Assembly: GCA_029204225.1 (NCBI GenBank)
Contig: CM055111.1
Span: 21,847,805 to 21,911,804, forward strand
Origin: Diphasiastrum complanatum
Taxonomy: Eukaryota > Streptophyta > Lycopodiopsida > Lycopodiales > Lycopodiaceae
DNA: 64,000 nt
Direction of reading: 5' to 3'
Shown here: one piece after another, positions 21,247 through 34,784 of the stretch
How positions within the stretch are numbered: the stretch's first letter is position 1
Layout of the letters: each line of letters starts with the position of its first letter
Program-made: the position numbers and the translations under genes
The notes under the pieces: model-generated
Told to the model about the DNA's origin: nothing
Database searches by the model: none
The model's input: the letters and a program-made list of their open reading frames with translations, nothing else

Positions 21247-21852
21247 ATTCCAGATCATTCAAGATACAATTTATGTCCCTGATCTTTGGTTACAATAAAC
21301 CAACAATCCTGCCAATGTAGAAAAATCAACATCTACATACAAAATGAGATGCAAAGTCTAAGAGATACTGATCAAACATGAATCAAAACATAAAATATAG
21401 TTTTTGCCCGTACAATTACAGTGTCCTATTGTAATTATAGTACCCTATTTTATTTAACATGTGTGAAACCAAAAATAGCAATAAAAGATCATTCTACAAA
21501 TAGAATTGCAAGATAACATGAGAGTGCACCAATGAGTAGTAGAACCCAAAGAGGACCATGTATAATGATGACATGAGAGAGAGAAGAGAGAATATGCGTC
21601 TCTCCATGAGTTACATCCTTTATAGAGTGTCCAAACCCTATTTAGCCACTTGGCTTTCTCTCCAAAATGTAAACCCTACTATTTTTGGGACTAGATTCAA
21701 TGTACCCAAAGTTCAAATTTGAATCTCTCCCAAACTTGACTATGAACTTTCCCACACTTTCAAAAAGTGTTTATTGAATGTATTTTAAACTAATATAACT
21801 TCAAAAAGTTTAATCTCTAAGTCTAAAATGAGTTTTGGCCTCATATTAGTTA
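21247..21852 (-). repeat. Copia LTR remnant, minus orientation (copy 2)
   Basis: Equivalent to 165-770, with a few substitutions. It is fused head-to-head with the plus LTR piece at 21246/21247. Confidence 0.8.
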
Positions 21853-22165
21853 AGAAGACACAATTGAAAACACCTGACCAGATCAATCACCACAGCACAA
21901 CGTCAAGTGCAACAAGAACACAGAATTGCTCTCTTCAAACTGTATATTCCACTCTCTTCGTAAGTACAAAGATGAGTTCCTTAAAAAACACTCAAAGGGC
22001 TCGTAAAAGCAAGATGGCCCGATAACTCTAGAACTAAGAAAGCACTGTATAAGTCGATCATTGCTATTTTAACTCTCTCCCTCAATGATCAACGTCACTT
22101 CTTATTTTAGAGTATACTCTATTCATGGAACATACCTCCATGATAGCATTACATGTAAAGGCTTT

Positions 22166-22800
22166 TTACATGACCTGGCCTAAGCCAAGTTTGACTCTAA
22201 AAGTTTCAAACTTTTCTTTACTTAAAGCTTTTGTAATTATATCAGCAACTTGTAACAACGTAGAACAATGTTCAATTCCTATGTCTTCAGATTGTAATTT
22301 TTCACGCACAAAGTGATATTTTACTTCAATATGTTTTGTCCTTGCGTGAAAGATTGGATTTTTAGCCAATTGTATTCCACTTTGACTGTCACAGAAAATA
22401 ACAGTGGGATTTACAGGTTTCATGCCAATCTCACATAACAACTTACGTAGCCAAATAGCTTTCTGGGTAGCAGAACTCAACGCTTTATATTTGGCTTCTA
22501 TGGAAGAAAGAGAAATAGTATCTTGCTTCTTGCTAGAACATGAAAAATAGCCGCTACCAAAATTGAAGGTAGAACCTGTTGTTGACTTTCTATCATCTAT
22601 ACTTCCTGCCCAATCAGCGTCAACATAACCTTGCAACTTAGGTAAAACACTTTCTCTTTTGTAGATTAGACCAAGGTTCGGTGTACCTTTCACATACCTT
22701 AAAATCCTTTTTGCAGCTTGCCAATGGTCCATAGTGGGTGATGACATGAATAGGCTAATCAAAATTACAGCATAGTAGATATGAGGACATGTATTCGTAA
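22166..22800 (-). pseudogene. Ty1/copia RNase H, minus strand (copy 2)
   Basis: Longer open frame than copy 1 (22166-22762). It keeps DADWAGSIDDRKSTTGSTF, FCDSQSG and RTKHIEVKYHFVREKL, and the stretch VADIITKALSKEKFE that copy 1 lacks. STEAEY has become SIEAKY, so the acidic residue at that place is doubtful. No RT or integrase precedes it, so it is a fragment. Confidence 0.85.
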
Positions 22801-22837
22801 GATATATTAAACTTCCAAATAGGAAAATATATTCAAA

Positions 22838-23879
22838 TCACTAATCTTAAGATCCATTTGGATCTGAGATATCAGAAAAAACAACAAAAATCGATCAAAT
22901 CTGCCAGATTTTGGTCAAAAGGAGGCAAAAATCGTCATCAGAGCTCATAACTTTTGCCCTATTTCAAGAAATATTCATCGAGTTTCAAACACCTCCATTT
23001 TTTATCACAAAACCTTCAGTTTGAAGGGTGAAGATTAATTCCCAGCAAATTTCTAGAAACATCAGAAAAACCGTCGAAAAACACCGAAAAATCATCAAAG
23101 CCCTAAAAATACAGAAAAAGAATCTTCGTCCGATTCACTGTGCATAGGTGTGATTCAATTCTATCTACTGCCAGGTTTAGGGAGAAAAATAATACCAAAA
23201 ATAGAAGGGTTTTCTGAAGATCAGTTGTCATATTGCCATATTTTTGCCACAAAAGTCAATTTTTTGCAAAAAAATTTGCAAAAACACCAGTATTACTCTT
23301 GATCCTTCGCCAAAACCTTCGTCGAGTTTCCAAAACATTCTATTTATAGAAAACTACTATTTGTGAGTTCGACGAAGATTCTTCTTGTCCAGATCGTAGA
23401 AAATCTTGATTTTTACCCTCGCCAAACTACAGAAACTGTATTTTCTTGTGTCAGAAACCTTCATCCAGTTTTCCATTGTTTTATCTGTGTCAGATCTTGC
23501 ATCTGAGAGGTCGGCGAAGGTTATTTCCATAGAAATTGTCAAAAAATTTGATCAGAGTTTTTTTTTCTCAAAACAGCATTGTTGAACCTTTGTCGAGCCA
23601 ATCTTCACTTAGGGAACCTTCGCCAGTACTATTTTTAAGTTTTGATTTTCCAGATCAAGTCTCTATCAAAATTTAGGTCAAATCTAATACATTCTGATTT
23701 GGATTCTGAGAAATTTTTCATTTTTTGAGAAGTATCAATTGATTGAATTTCGAAATCTTTTTCACGATATATGGTCAGATTCTTGAAAGTAGAATAGATC
23801 TAGCAGATTTGATGTAAGAAAGTTTTGATTGAAAAATCTAGATCCAATTTCATTGTGTGCTTGATTTGAATTTGTTAAA
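22838..23879 (+). other. Ty3/gypsy leader, plus orientation (copy 2)
   Basis: Matches 1736-2776 with scattered changes; same CTTCGCC/CTTCGTC words and no supportable gene. Confidence 0.6.
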
Positions 23880-24396
23880 ATGGCTGTCTTTGGAGCTGCT
23901 CCTAGAAGTGCTCCTCAGGAAGTCAATCCAATTATTGTTAGAAGAGCACCCCGTTTGGATCCACCCAAATATAATGGATTAACAGATCCAGTTAGATTTC
24001 TTCATATCTATGCTGAATCTTGTGAAGTCTATGGAGAGAGTTTTTCCCCAAGATAAACTTAAGTTGTTTCCTATGGCCTTAACAGGCGCAGCACAAAATT
24101 GATACTATAATCAAGATGAAACTGAGCGTACAGATTGGGAGGTTGTTAAAAGAGCCCTTATCACACGATTCAAACCTCGAAAGTTTATGGAAGACCCTTT
24201 CCTACTATTAAGTAAAATTAAAATGGGAAAGCGAAAAATGGTTCGAGATTACATTGAAAGGGTGAAACACCTCAGATCTGAGTGCAAACCTGAGCTGATT
24301 AACAAAAATGCCATGATTATGTGATTTTTGTCAGGTCTACCTAAACAGATCAGACGTGAGCTGAAACGCCATAATGAGTATGCATCTTGTAGAATG
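23880..24396 (+). pseudogene. Ty3/gypsy gag, frameshifted (copy 2)
   Basis: Same organisation as copy 1: MAVFGAAPRSAPQEVNP to SFSPR and a stop, then the out-of-frame continuation LKLFPMALTGAAQ, DWEVVKRALITRFKPRKF and MVRDYIERVKHLRSE. The stop replacing W in the AAxxWYY motif and the stop after NKNAMIM are shared with copy 1, so the gene was already dead before block A was duplicated. Confidence 0.8.
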
Positions 24397-24398
24397 GA

Positions 24399-24556
24399 TG
24401 TTAGAGTTAGATGTGGATCTTCCATTCATGCTGAAATCTAAACTATACTATCGCTCTCATGGGAACGAATCTACACGTGACAACTAACTTCGTCTCCTTG
24501 ATGCTAGATTGACTAGATCTTGGTTTGAGGTTAGGCAGGGAAAGAAACCCACTACA
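24399..24556 (+). repeat. Ty3/gypsy LTR fragment, plus (copy 2)
   Basis: Same as 3297-3453, ending CCCACTACA at the junction with the inverted leader. Confidence 0.65.
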
Positions 24557-25022
24557 CGAAGGTTCTTTTGCTGTATTTTTTAGGTTTTTGATGGTTTTTT
24601 GGTGTTTTCTGATGGTTTTGCAAATCTGCTTGGAATTAAACTTCGCCCTTCAATCTGAAGGGCCTGTGAATGAAACCAAAGCTTCATGAAACTTGGCGAA
24701 CGTTTTTTTAGTAAGAGGTCAAAATGTTATCAGATCCGATGACGATTTTGTCTTCGTTTTGCTCAAATATGACAGAATTCACCGATTTTTGTTGTTTTCT
24801 CTGATTTCTCAAATCCAAATGGATCTTAAGAATGGTGATCTGAATTGCTTTCCTTGCTCAACAATCAGATTAGATTTTAAACAAGATTATCCACTCAAAT
24901 CAGGCAAAATCACTCTCAATCTAACCCTAAAATGCAATTTTAGCCCTACTTATGCCAAAACAAGATGCCTAATGCAAACTAACATCCGTCAAAACATGAT
25001 GTAAACTAATAAATTGGCGTAG
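24557..25022 (-). other. Ty3/gypsy leader, minus orientation (copy 2)
   Basis: Same as 3455-3880 but keeps about 40 bases (around 24741-24780) deleted from copy 1. Confidence 0.6.
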
Positions 25023-25042
25023 CTCCCCAAAAACGGCGCCAA
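25023..25042 (-). other. Primer binding site, tRNA-Asp type (copy 2)
   Basis: Minus strand TTGGCGCCGTTTTTGGGGAG; the CC of copy 1 has become TT. Confidence 0.75.
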
Positions 25043-25045
25043 AAT

Positions 25046-25416
25046 TGTTGTGGAGCTATTTCCTACCCTAGCCTCAACCCAAGATCCAAGCACACAAGCA
25101 TCAAGGAGATGAGGTTAGATGTCATGCGGAGGTTCAATCCCATGAGAGCGATAGCATAGAGCAAAATCCAGCATGTACTGATGATCCACAATTAACACTA
25201 AGATCCATTAACACTAGCATTAGCCCTATAACCATTAACACTAAATCCAATGATAGCTTACTCCTCTCTCTCCCTTTCTCTCTCACAAAAAGCATAAGAA
25301 TTAGAAAATCCAACAATAATCAATCATCGGGTTGGACTTACAGACGCAGGGGGCCAAATCCCTCTCACTTACTAACTAGGGTTAGAGTTGCCTCGATATC
25401 CACAAACCCTCCAACA
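25046..25416 (-). repeat. Ty3/gypsy LTR, 371 bp (copy 2)
   Basis: TGTTG...CAACA edges and the same length as copies 1 and 3; abuts copia integrase codons at 25417. Confidence 0.85.
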
Positions 25417-27050
25417 GAGGCCGAATGTCAACTTTCTTAAAACTTTTGGATGTACTTGCTATGTCAACATAACTCTTGATGATAGGACAAAAGAGGATCC
25501 ATCTTCAAGGAAAGGTATATTTGTTGGATATAGTGAGGTGAGTAAAGCCTACAAGGTTTATATTCCTACTACTAATAAGGCGATTATTGGTAGAGATGTT
25601 ATTTTTGATGAGGGGAATTTTCCAAAGGTGTCTTCAAGTGATGATGGTGTGGATGGATCTAACAATCTTGATGTTGTTGTGATGGATCCTACTTTAGATG
25701 GTGATGATGAAGGACCTTCATCAAGTCAAAAGCCAAGGAGAACATCAAGGGAAAGACAAACGCCTTCAAGGCTCACATATGATGAGAAATGTAAGCAAGG
25801 TGTTGGAGGTACACACTTTGTTGTCCTAATTTCTTTTGATGAACCTACTTGTGTAGATGAAGCAAGGAACAAAGAGGAGTGGATCCAAGCAATAGATCTT
25901 GAGTATCAAGCCCTTATGAAGAATGGAACATGGACATTGGTGGAGTCACCTAAGGACAAGAAAGCTATTGGATGTAAATGGATATTCAAGGTGAAGACAA
26001 TCAATAACGTTGGTGGCAAAAGGATATGCTCAAGAACATGGTATTGACTATGACGAAACCTTTGCACCTGTGGCAAATATGGTAAGCACTCGGGCCAATC
26101 TCTCTTGCTACTCTTTATGGATGGGATCTATGGCAATTGGATATTACAAATGCTTTTTTGAATGGTGATCTTGAGGAGGAAGTGTACATGGAGCAACCTG
26201 AGAGCTACATTTGACCTAAGAAGCCAAATCATGTGTGTCTTCTACCAAAGAGTTTGTATGGCCTTAAGCAAGCACCAAGGAGTTGGTATGCTAGGCTTAA
26301 CACTTTTTTACTCTCTCAAGGCTTTGTTATGAGTGAGTATGATCATTCACTTTATTATAGGTTTTCTGAAAATGATATTACCATTTTGCTAATCTATGTG
26401 GATGATATCATCTTGAGTGGTGGAGACAACCAAGATGTGGAGTATATCAAGAGTGCTCTAGGAGTTTGAAGTGCATGATCTTGGTCATTTGCATTACATT
26501 TTAGGAATAGAAGAGATTAGATCTTCTCAAACTACTTTCATTTGTCAAGAGAATTATGCTAATTCTATTCTATAGAGATTTCATATGGTAGATGCAAAGT
26601 CTTGTGATATACCTATGGAGTCAAATGTAAAGCTAACTATAAGGGGTAATGAAAGATCCTTCAAGGACATTACCCTCTATAGAAAGCTAGTTGGTTCACT
26701 TATCTGTCTAACCATCACAAGACCAGATCTAAGATATTGTGTTGGTGGATTAAGCTAATGTATGCAAGATCCTAGTGAAGAGCATTGGAAGCTAGGGAAA
26801 CGAGTTTTGACATACATCATGGGAACTCGAGATTTTGGCATATTGTATGAGGGATCATCACCTAACTTGTTTGGATTTTCACATTCAAACTTTGTTGGGA
26901 GAAAAAATGGATAGGAAAACCATAAGTACTCATTGTATTTTCATATGTGATGGAGCTATATCATGGATGTCAAAGAAACAAGCCACTATCTCATTGTCAT
27001 CTACTAAGTCTGAATACAAAGCGCTTACAGAACATGAGTGTCAAACTTGA
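25417..27050 (+). pseudogene. Ty1/copia pol: integrase C-term, RT, RNase H (copy 2)
   Basis: The first open stretch (25388-26047) runs from FGCTCYVNITLDDRTKEDPS through VGYSEVSKAYKVYIP to RT GCKWIFKVK. RT then continues in other frames: [33 protein letters not shown] (26395-26406). Specific damage: loss of two bases near 26094 in the FAPVANM region, a small deletion near 26459 that ends the frame soon after YVDDI, and a stop after PESYI shared with copy 1. RNase H ends SSTKSEYKALTEH. Fused at 27050-27080 to an inverted gag-protease, as in copy 1. Confidence 0.9.
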
Positions 27051-27079
27051 TCCTTGATTCCTCTCTGATTCCTTTCCAA

Positions 27080-29404
<2,325 letters not shown>

Positions 29405-30056
29405 GTATGTATCAACCCATATCTCATTTTCATGTTACGGTGTAATATTTGGATTTCGAGTATTGTTGTAGTCATGCATTGAGTTCCATTATCAACTTGA
29501 GGTCGTGTAGCTTGGGATGTTCCTCTTTCTTTTCAGTTGTCTTTGCAGGTTTTTCGGCTCCGTCTGGTTGCTTCTATCTCATGCTTTCCTCCTTTCGAAT
29601 GATGTGCATAAAGCATACTAATACGTACTAGTACACACAGTATGATAGAGTTATATTACACTGTATGTGCTTTTTTATTCGCTCGTCGACCCTGTCTGCT
29701 TGTTTTCGTTGACACTTGATGACGAAAACAGTGCCTTTATTGTCCTGCCATTCACCCCTTGCACTGCCTGAGGATATCTTTGCTCAATCGCTTATCATCT
29801 CTGCCTGCATTTGGATAGAGTATCTGAAGCATAGTCCTTATTTCAAGATTTCATTTCTGGTTATTGATGTACGAACTCTGATATCTATCTTCCTTGCTTT
29901 TCCAGCATAGTGGGTATCAGCATTCAGTAATTCGCTGGCTCATACTTGAGCCGATTCTTTCATATTTTTGGCAAAGCATAGCTCATGTTTTACGACTACT
30001 TTTTATAACTCAATGCAACAAGTACTTGATCTGAAATATACTATTCAAATGTTTAG
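29405..30056 (+). other. Possible 5'UTR intron of aspartic protease
   Basis: GTATGTATC at the left and TTCAAATGTTTAG at the right fit plant splice-site consensus, and the stretch between is T-rich. Inferred from motifs only; a cDNA would settle it. The part from 29515 onward is the piece found inverted at 7013-7798. Confidence 0.25.
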
Positions 30057-30120
30057 GTGAAGCCAAATGCGAAAGTAGAGCTAAGCAAGTATAAAATTGG
30101 ATTGCAGCTGCAAGAAAAAT

Positions 30121-31769
30121 ATGGCTTCCGTTCTGAGAACCACGAACAGAAGGTTCAACTTTGTTATTCATTCCATTCTTTCGGGCGCCATTACCTTCGA
30201 CCTTTCGGGTGCCACAACATCTTTCTCTCACACAAGCCAACGATCATCCATTCCCGACGGGTTTCAGCGCCCAGATTATGTCTCAGATTCTTGGGACCAA
30301 ACAGCAATTCTTCCAGCCAATTCGCCGAAAATTCTCGAAGGGCAATTGTTGGAAACAGGTATAAGGGAGACGGAGCTGCAGGGAGGAGCAAATGAAATTA
30401 GAACAGGAATACCCTTGAGGTTAGTCCACCGAACTTCTCTGCTGTCTCCACAGTCCAGGACTGAATCTGTTAAAATCAGCATTCTTAAAGAGTTGCTGGA
30501 GTTAGATACTGTCAGATTGAGAGGATACAAGCTCAGCTCATGGATTACTGGGATCCCCCAGAGTGGCCACTTTGCCTCAACGAATTCAGTGAGTAGAAAA
30601 CACAAAGCCGCAGATGTTGCCCACGAGAAATTTTCATCAGAGAGCGCAAACAACAGAATTAGTTCGGGGGCAACACTAGGCTCAGGTCAGTATTTTGTAG
30701 ATTTCTACATGGGAACGCCAGCGAGAAAATATTCCCTGATCGCGGATACTGGCAGTGATCTAATCTGGATTCAATGCTACCCTTGCAGTAAATGTTATTC
30801 GCAATCCAATCCTATCTACTATCCCAATCTTTATCATCAGTTTCTTGCTCTGCCAAACAGTGCTTTCTTGTTCCAGCACCACCACACGATTCCTGCAGTT
30901 CCAGGTTTCCAACAAGCTGCCAATACACGTACGAGTACAATGATGGATCTTCTACTTGTGGCTTTCTAGCATCTGAGACGGTCACAATGATATCTAGCTC
31001 TGGCGAGCGTTTGAAGATCAGCAACATCACGTTTGGATGCGGCTTAAGCAATGAAGGTCAGACTCTGCACGGATCTAACGGCGTCCTTGGTCTTGGGCAG
31101 GGGCCTGTCTCTTTTGCATCTCAGTTAGGAGATCTCTACGGAAGCATATTTTCCTATTGTCTTGTGGACTATCTGAAAGCCACTACAGATACTAGTCTGC
31201 TTGTGTTTGGAGATGCCAAGATTTCGCAATCTTTGAGGAATGCTATCCAATACACTCCACTTTTGAAGAATTCATTTGCAGAAACGTATTACTATGTGGG
31301 CATCAAGCATGTTCGTTTGAATGGACGAGTTCTGCCTATCCCTTCAAAATTATGGCAGATTGACTCTGCCGGCTATGGTGGCACCATTGTTGATTCTGGC
31401 ACGACACTCACATATTTCAGAAAAGCGGCTTATTCACTTATTGTTGCTGCATTTAAACGAGCCATAACTATGCCTAGAGTAGCACCCATTCAAGGCCTTG
31501 ATCTCTGCTTCAACGTTTCTGCTGATTCTGGCATAAAAATTCCTGAATTCTCAATCCTTTTGGAAGGAGATGTCCTCTTTCAGCCCCCAGCAGAGAATTA
31601 CCTTATTGACACAGCTCTTGATGTGAAGTGCATTGCAATGCAAGGAGTCGATTCACCTCTTGGATCAAACACAATAGGAAACTTGCTCCAGCAGAATTTC
31701 CATGTAGAGTATGATAGATCAAGAGCCCGACTGGGGTTTGTGTCGGCAAACTGCTCCTCATCATCGTAG
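30121..31769 (+). pseudogene. Nepenthesin-like aspartic protease, one frameshift
   Basis: A1-family protease of about 550 codons if the frame is ignored. I prefer the start MASVLRTTNRR at 30121 over the ATG at 30097, because a hydrophobic stretch (FVIHSILSGAITF) then follows like a signal peptide. Next come a propeptide with LRLVHRTSLLSPQSRT, GSGQYFVDFYMGTPARKYS, first catalytic IADTGSDLIW, and CYPCSKCYSQSNPIYYP. The frame slips between about 30820 and 30835. The second frame then gives SLSSVSCSAKQC, YNDGSSTCGFLASE, ITFGCG, the second catalytic IVDSGTTLTY and GNLLQQNFHVEYD to the stop. The cysteine-rich insert marks the nepenthesin group, which are secreted or vacuolar proteases. A real pseudogene and a base-calling slip are both possible. 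Confidence 0.88.
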
Positions 31770-32462
31770 CCATGATCAACCACTCCATACTTCTCAGGCA
31801 TTATTTTCCAATGCATTGGGATACACTTCAAAATTACATGAAGCTAGTTTTAGAGACACGTTTACGTTCTTTTAGAGGATGTTAACTACTGCTGAGCATG
31901 ATTTGCTGGAATGATTCATAAAGATGCCAATAAAACTCTCAAATTACTTCCAAGCGGGAAGGTAGGAGATTCTATCTAAGATGTTCGATTCTGAAAAAAA
32001 TCTCCATGTATGTTTTCTGTATGAAGCAAGCTAGTTATCCTTTACTTCAGCTGGCTTTTGGGTCATTGGCAGTTAGCTTGACTTGTGTGGTAGACGATTT
32101 CAAAGGTGTAAGCAGTGCTTGGAAAACCTTTTGGATATTGCCTCGAAAATCTGCAGTTTTTGCAGGATTTCTAGTTTTTATCTGAACTTATTGACTTCAA
32201 GTCGTGCAACTCATGGCTCTTTCCTTATTCTTGAAACAAGAGAGTTTGCTATTGAATACTGCAAGAAAAAGTTTAACAAATAAAATCGAACTACCTTGGC
32301 AGCAATTCTAGCTAAATGTAAAATATAGAATGTGTGAACTCTCAAAAGCTCACAAAAACAACAAATTTCATACACCTTTCCCTTTCGCCCTCTTGAGCTA
32401 TGACCGATTTTCAAAATGCATTTATACACCCTTATTCTCAATTTTTGCATGTAGCCTTTAGT
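31770..32462 (+). other. 3' flank of aspartic protease
   Basis: Matches 8675-9360. Has AATAAA words near 31930 and 32278. Homology ends at GCATGTAGCC, just before the palindrome arm. Confidence 0.55.
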
Positions 32463-32760
32463 GGCAATCTCAAGCTAGTTCACTATGTACATTGTGTTTT
32501 TGTGATTCAAATGAAACCAAATCAATTTCTACTTGTTTCTCAGGTTGAAGGCCGTACTACAGCCTGTAGTACACATGTGTGGGACCGTATTTCCATGTTG
32601 ATCAATGCTTTTGATTTTTAATGCTTGTTGTTTGTCAAATTGCCAATCTAGATCAACTTTTTTGTGTCTAGTTTTTTGATAGATTGTTAAGCAAGCATCC
32701 AAACACTCTTGTGGATCTTTTGTAGATCCACTTATGGTCCTAAAGTATAGTACTTTCACA
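32463..32760 (+). repeat. Copia C LTR, right part
   Basis: Ends CTTTCACA directly before a PBS. The left edge coincides with the palindrome boundary, so the LTR is probably truncated there. Confidence 0.65.
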
Positions 32761-32778
32761 TGGTATCAGAGGCAAGTA
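32761..32778 (+). other. Primer binding site, initiator-Met type (copia C)
   Basis: TGGTATCAGAGGCAAGT immediately after the LTR terminal CA; one base off the usual TGGTATCAGAGC. Confidence 0.85.
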
Positions 32779-33544
32779 CTAGAGCATAAGCCATTTATCA
32801 AAAGCAAATCCATTTTTAGCAAGTTTTGGTGCTAAAAACTAGTATTGAGAGGGCAAGCTAGAATTTTGATTTTGGTGAGGAGATTTGATCCCAAAATTGG
32901 TAGGGGTCCAAATCCGTACTGTCCACGTGTGGGCACCTCTGAACCTGCATTTAATGCATGGTAATCATTTGATCCACAGAAATTCAATTTGTGAGCTTTT
33001 GATGTAATTTTTGGTGGAAATCTTAAGATAAGCTACCAAGATTGAGTGCCATTGATTAGATTTGACTTAGGGTCATGAGATCTAATTAATCTAGGCTGAA
33101 GTCAGGTCCTCTAAACTTGTTTTACAAGTCTTGAAAGTACACTAAAAAGTGTGAGGGAGAGTTAGTCATGTTATTGTCCAAAAATAGCCAAAATTGGCAA
33201 GATCACATCATCTTATCTTCATTCCAGCTTTGTGAGGGAGTGCTAGAACTGATATTATAAGTCCATTTGTTGGATTAGGAATCTAATTTGAGTGAGACAC
33301 TACAAGAAAGAGACCTTAGTGAGCTTCTAGAGACAATCAAATCCATTTCTTGGAAAGATTTGATTGAAAAGAGTTTTCACTTCATCTTATTTTCATTTCG
33401 GCTTTGTGAGGGAGTGATAGAAATGTGATTATAAGTCCATTTGTTGGACTAGAAATCAAATTTGAGTGAAACATTGCAAGTGTGAGACCTTTGTGAGTTT
33501 CAAGTCAATCAAATCTATTTCTTGTTTTAGTAGTCACTAGTAAG
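32779..33544 (+). other. Copia C leader with an internal tandem duplication
   Basis: Non-coding. Two diverged units of about 175 bases (about 33207-33380 and 33381-33527) share GCTTTGTGAGGGAGTG and AAGTCCATTTGTTGGA. The same duplication is present inverted at about 40440-40760. Confidence 0.7.
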
Positions 33545-34525
33545 ATGAGATCTGCTGGAGCATACCTTCTAGAAGCTAGTGAGAGATTGAATTCTACAGA
33601 TTATGTTGTTTGGAAGGTTAGGATGGAGTCACTTTTGGTGCTCCAATACCTTTATGAGTTCTTGATTGAAGATGAAGATGAACCTCTAGGTGCACATGAG
33701 TTAGCTAGATACAAGAAGAGATCTTGGCTTGCACTTATTTGTGTGAAGATGAATGATTTGTTGAGAGAAGTATTAGCATGAGTGCTAAAGAGGCTTGGGA
33801 GTCTTTAAAATCAATCTATGAATCTAGTAACACTTCGGGGATTCTAATGCTTAGGAATCAGATCTGCAAAGCATGAGGAGAAGTGAGGAGAGTGCACAAG
33901 ATTATTACTCGAAAACAAGTCTCGTTGGCTTCCATTGGAGAGAAGATTCATGATGGAGAGCTTGTACAAATTGTCCTAAATGGTCTAGGAGATGACTTTG
34001 CAAATTTGGTCCAAAGTTTTGCCATCCAAGACACTTTGCCAACTATAGAAAAACTTCATAGTGTATTACTGGCTAAAGAGTGTAGGATGCTCCATGCAAA
34101 ATCTAGGATGAGTTCCTTGTCTTTGCAGGATGGTGATGAGAAAGCCAATTTCTCATTCAAGTGCAAAAAGAAGACCAATGGAAGAAGAAGCATCCAAAGG
34201 AGGCTAAAGAAGAGGATGATGCATCAAGCTCAAAGGACAAGTCAAAACAAAAATGCTTCTTTTGTGGAAAGAAGGGGCATTATGCATTCGAATGCTACAA
34301 GAGGCTAAGAGCAAAAGAGGAGGAGGACAAACAAGGGAACCTTGCATATGAAGAGGATGGAGATGAGGAGATCTCATCTTTGATGGCATCTATATCCACT
34401 CCAACAAGCAAAAGCAACTCAAAGGACACTTGGTGGATTAATAGTCGGGCTAGCTCCCATACGACTTTCCAAAAGGACATTCTTAACCTTAACAATGTAA
34501 CTTTTAGAAGAAAAGGAGTATAACA
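33545..34525 (+). pseudogene. Copia C gag and start of protease (left arm)
   Basis: Opens MRSAGAYLLEASERLNSTDY, then VWKVRMESLL and ends MNDLLREVLA at a stop (33781). Out of frame it continues with IGEKIHDGELVQIVLNGLGD and NLVQSFAIQDTLPTIEKL (UBN2 core). A basic, acidic linker and the zinc knuckle CFFCGKKGHYAFEC (about 34252-34293) follow. The protease start reads WWINSRASSHTTF, where WxIDSGASSH is usual, so the catalytic Asp and Gly are both lost. The element is cut near 34530 and copia B in opposite orientation follows. Confidence 0.85.
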
Positions 34526-34784
34526 TAAGTCAACCAACCCCATATCCTAAATATTAAAACCCTTGCTCTATAAACCTAAACCTTTCACCCTACAACCCTT
34601 ATCTTAGGGGGCAATTAATGATTAGAATATTGATGACCCACCTCCATTGAGGATTCAATTTGCAAAAGACTATTCGTTTGGAGTAGACGAGCTAGGACCT
34701 TCAACAGGAATAGACAACTTGAGAACTGGAAAGTTCAATAACTCGGAGAGTTTCATAGTTTGGCTATATGAGCTTTGCTCTTAC
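34526..34784. other. Chimeric junction between copia C and copia B
   Basis: No domain recognised. Mirrored at about 39175-39440, so the junction existed before the inverted duplication. On the minus strand the right part is the linker after the copia B integrase. Confidence 0.45.

Noticed and set aside
34557-34602. CCCTAAA-like words resembling interstitial telomere repeat (also 39360-39420)
   Set aside because: Only scattered approximate matches (AACCCTT, AAACCTAAACC); no tandem run of the plant telomere unit.
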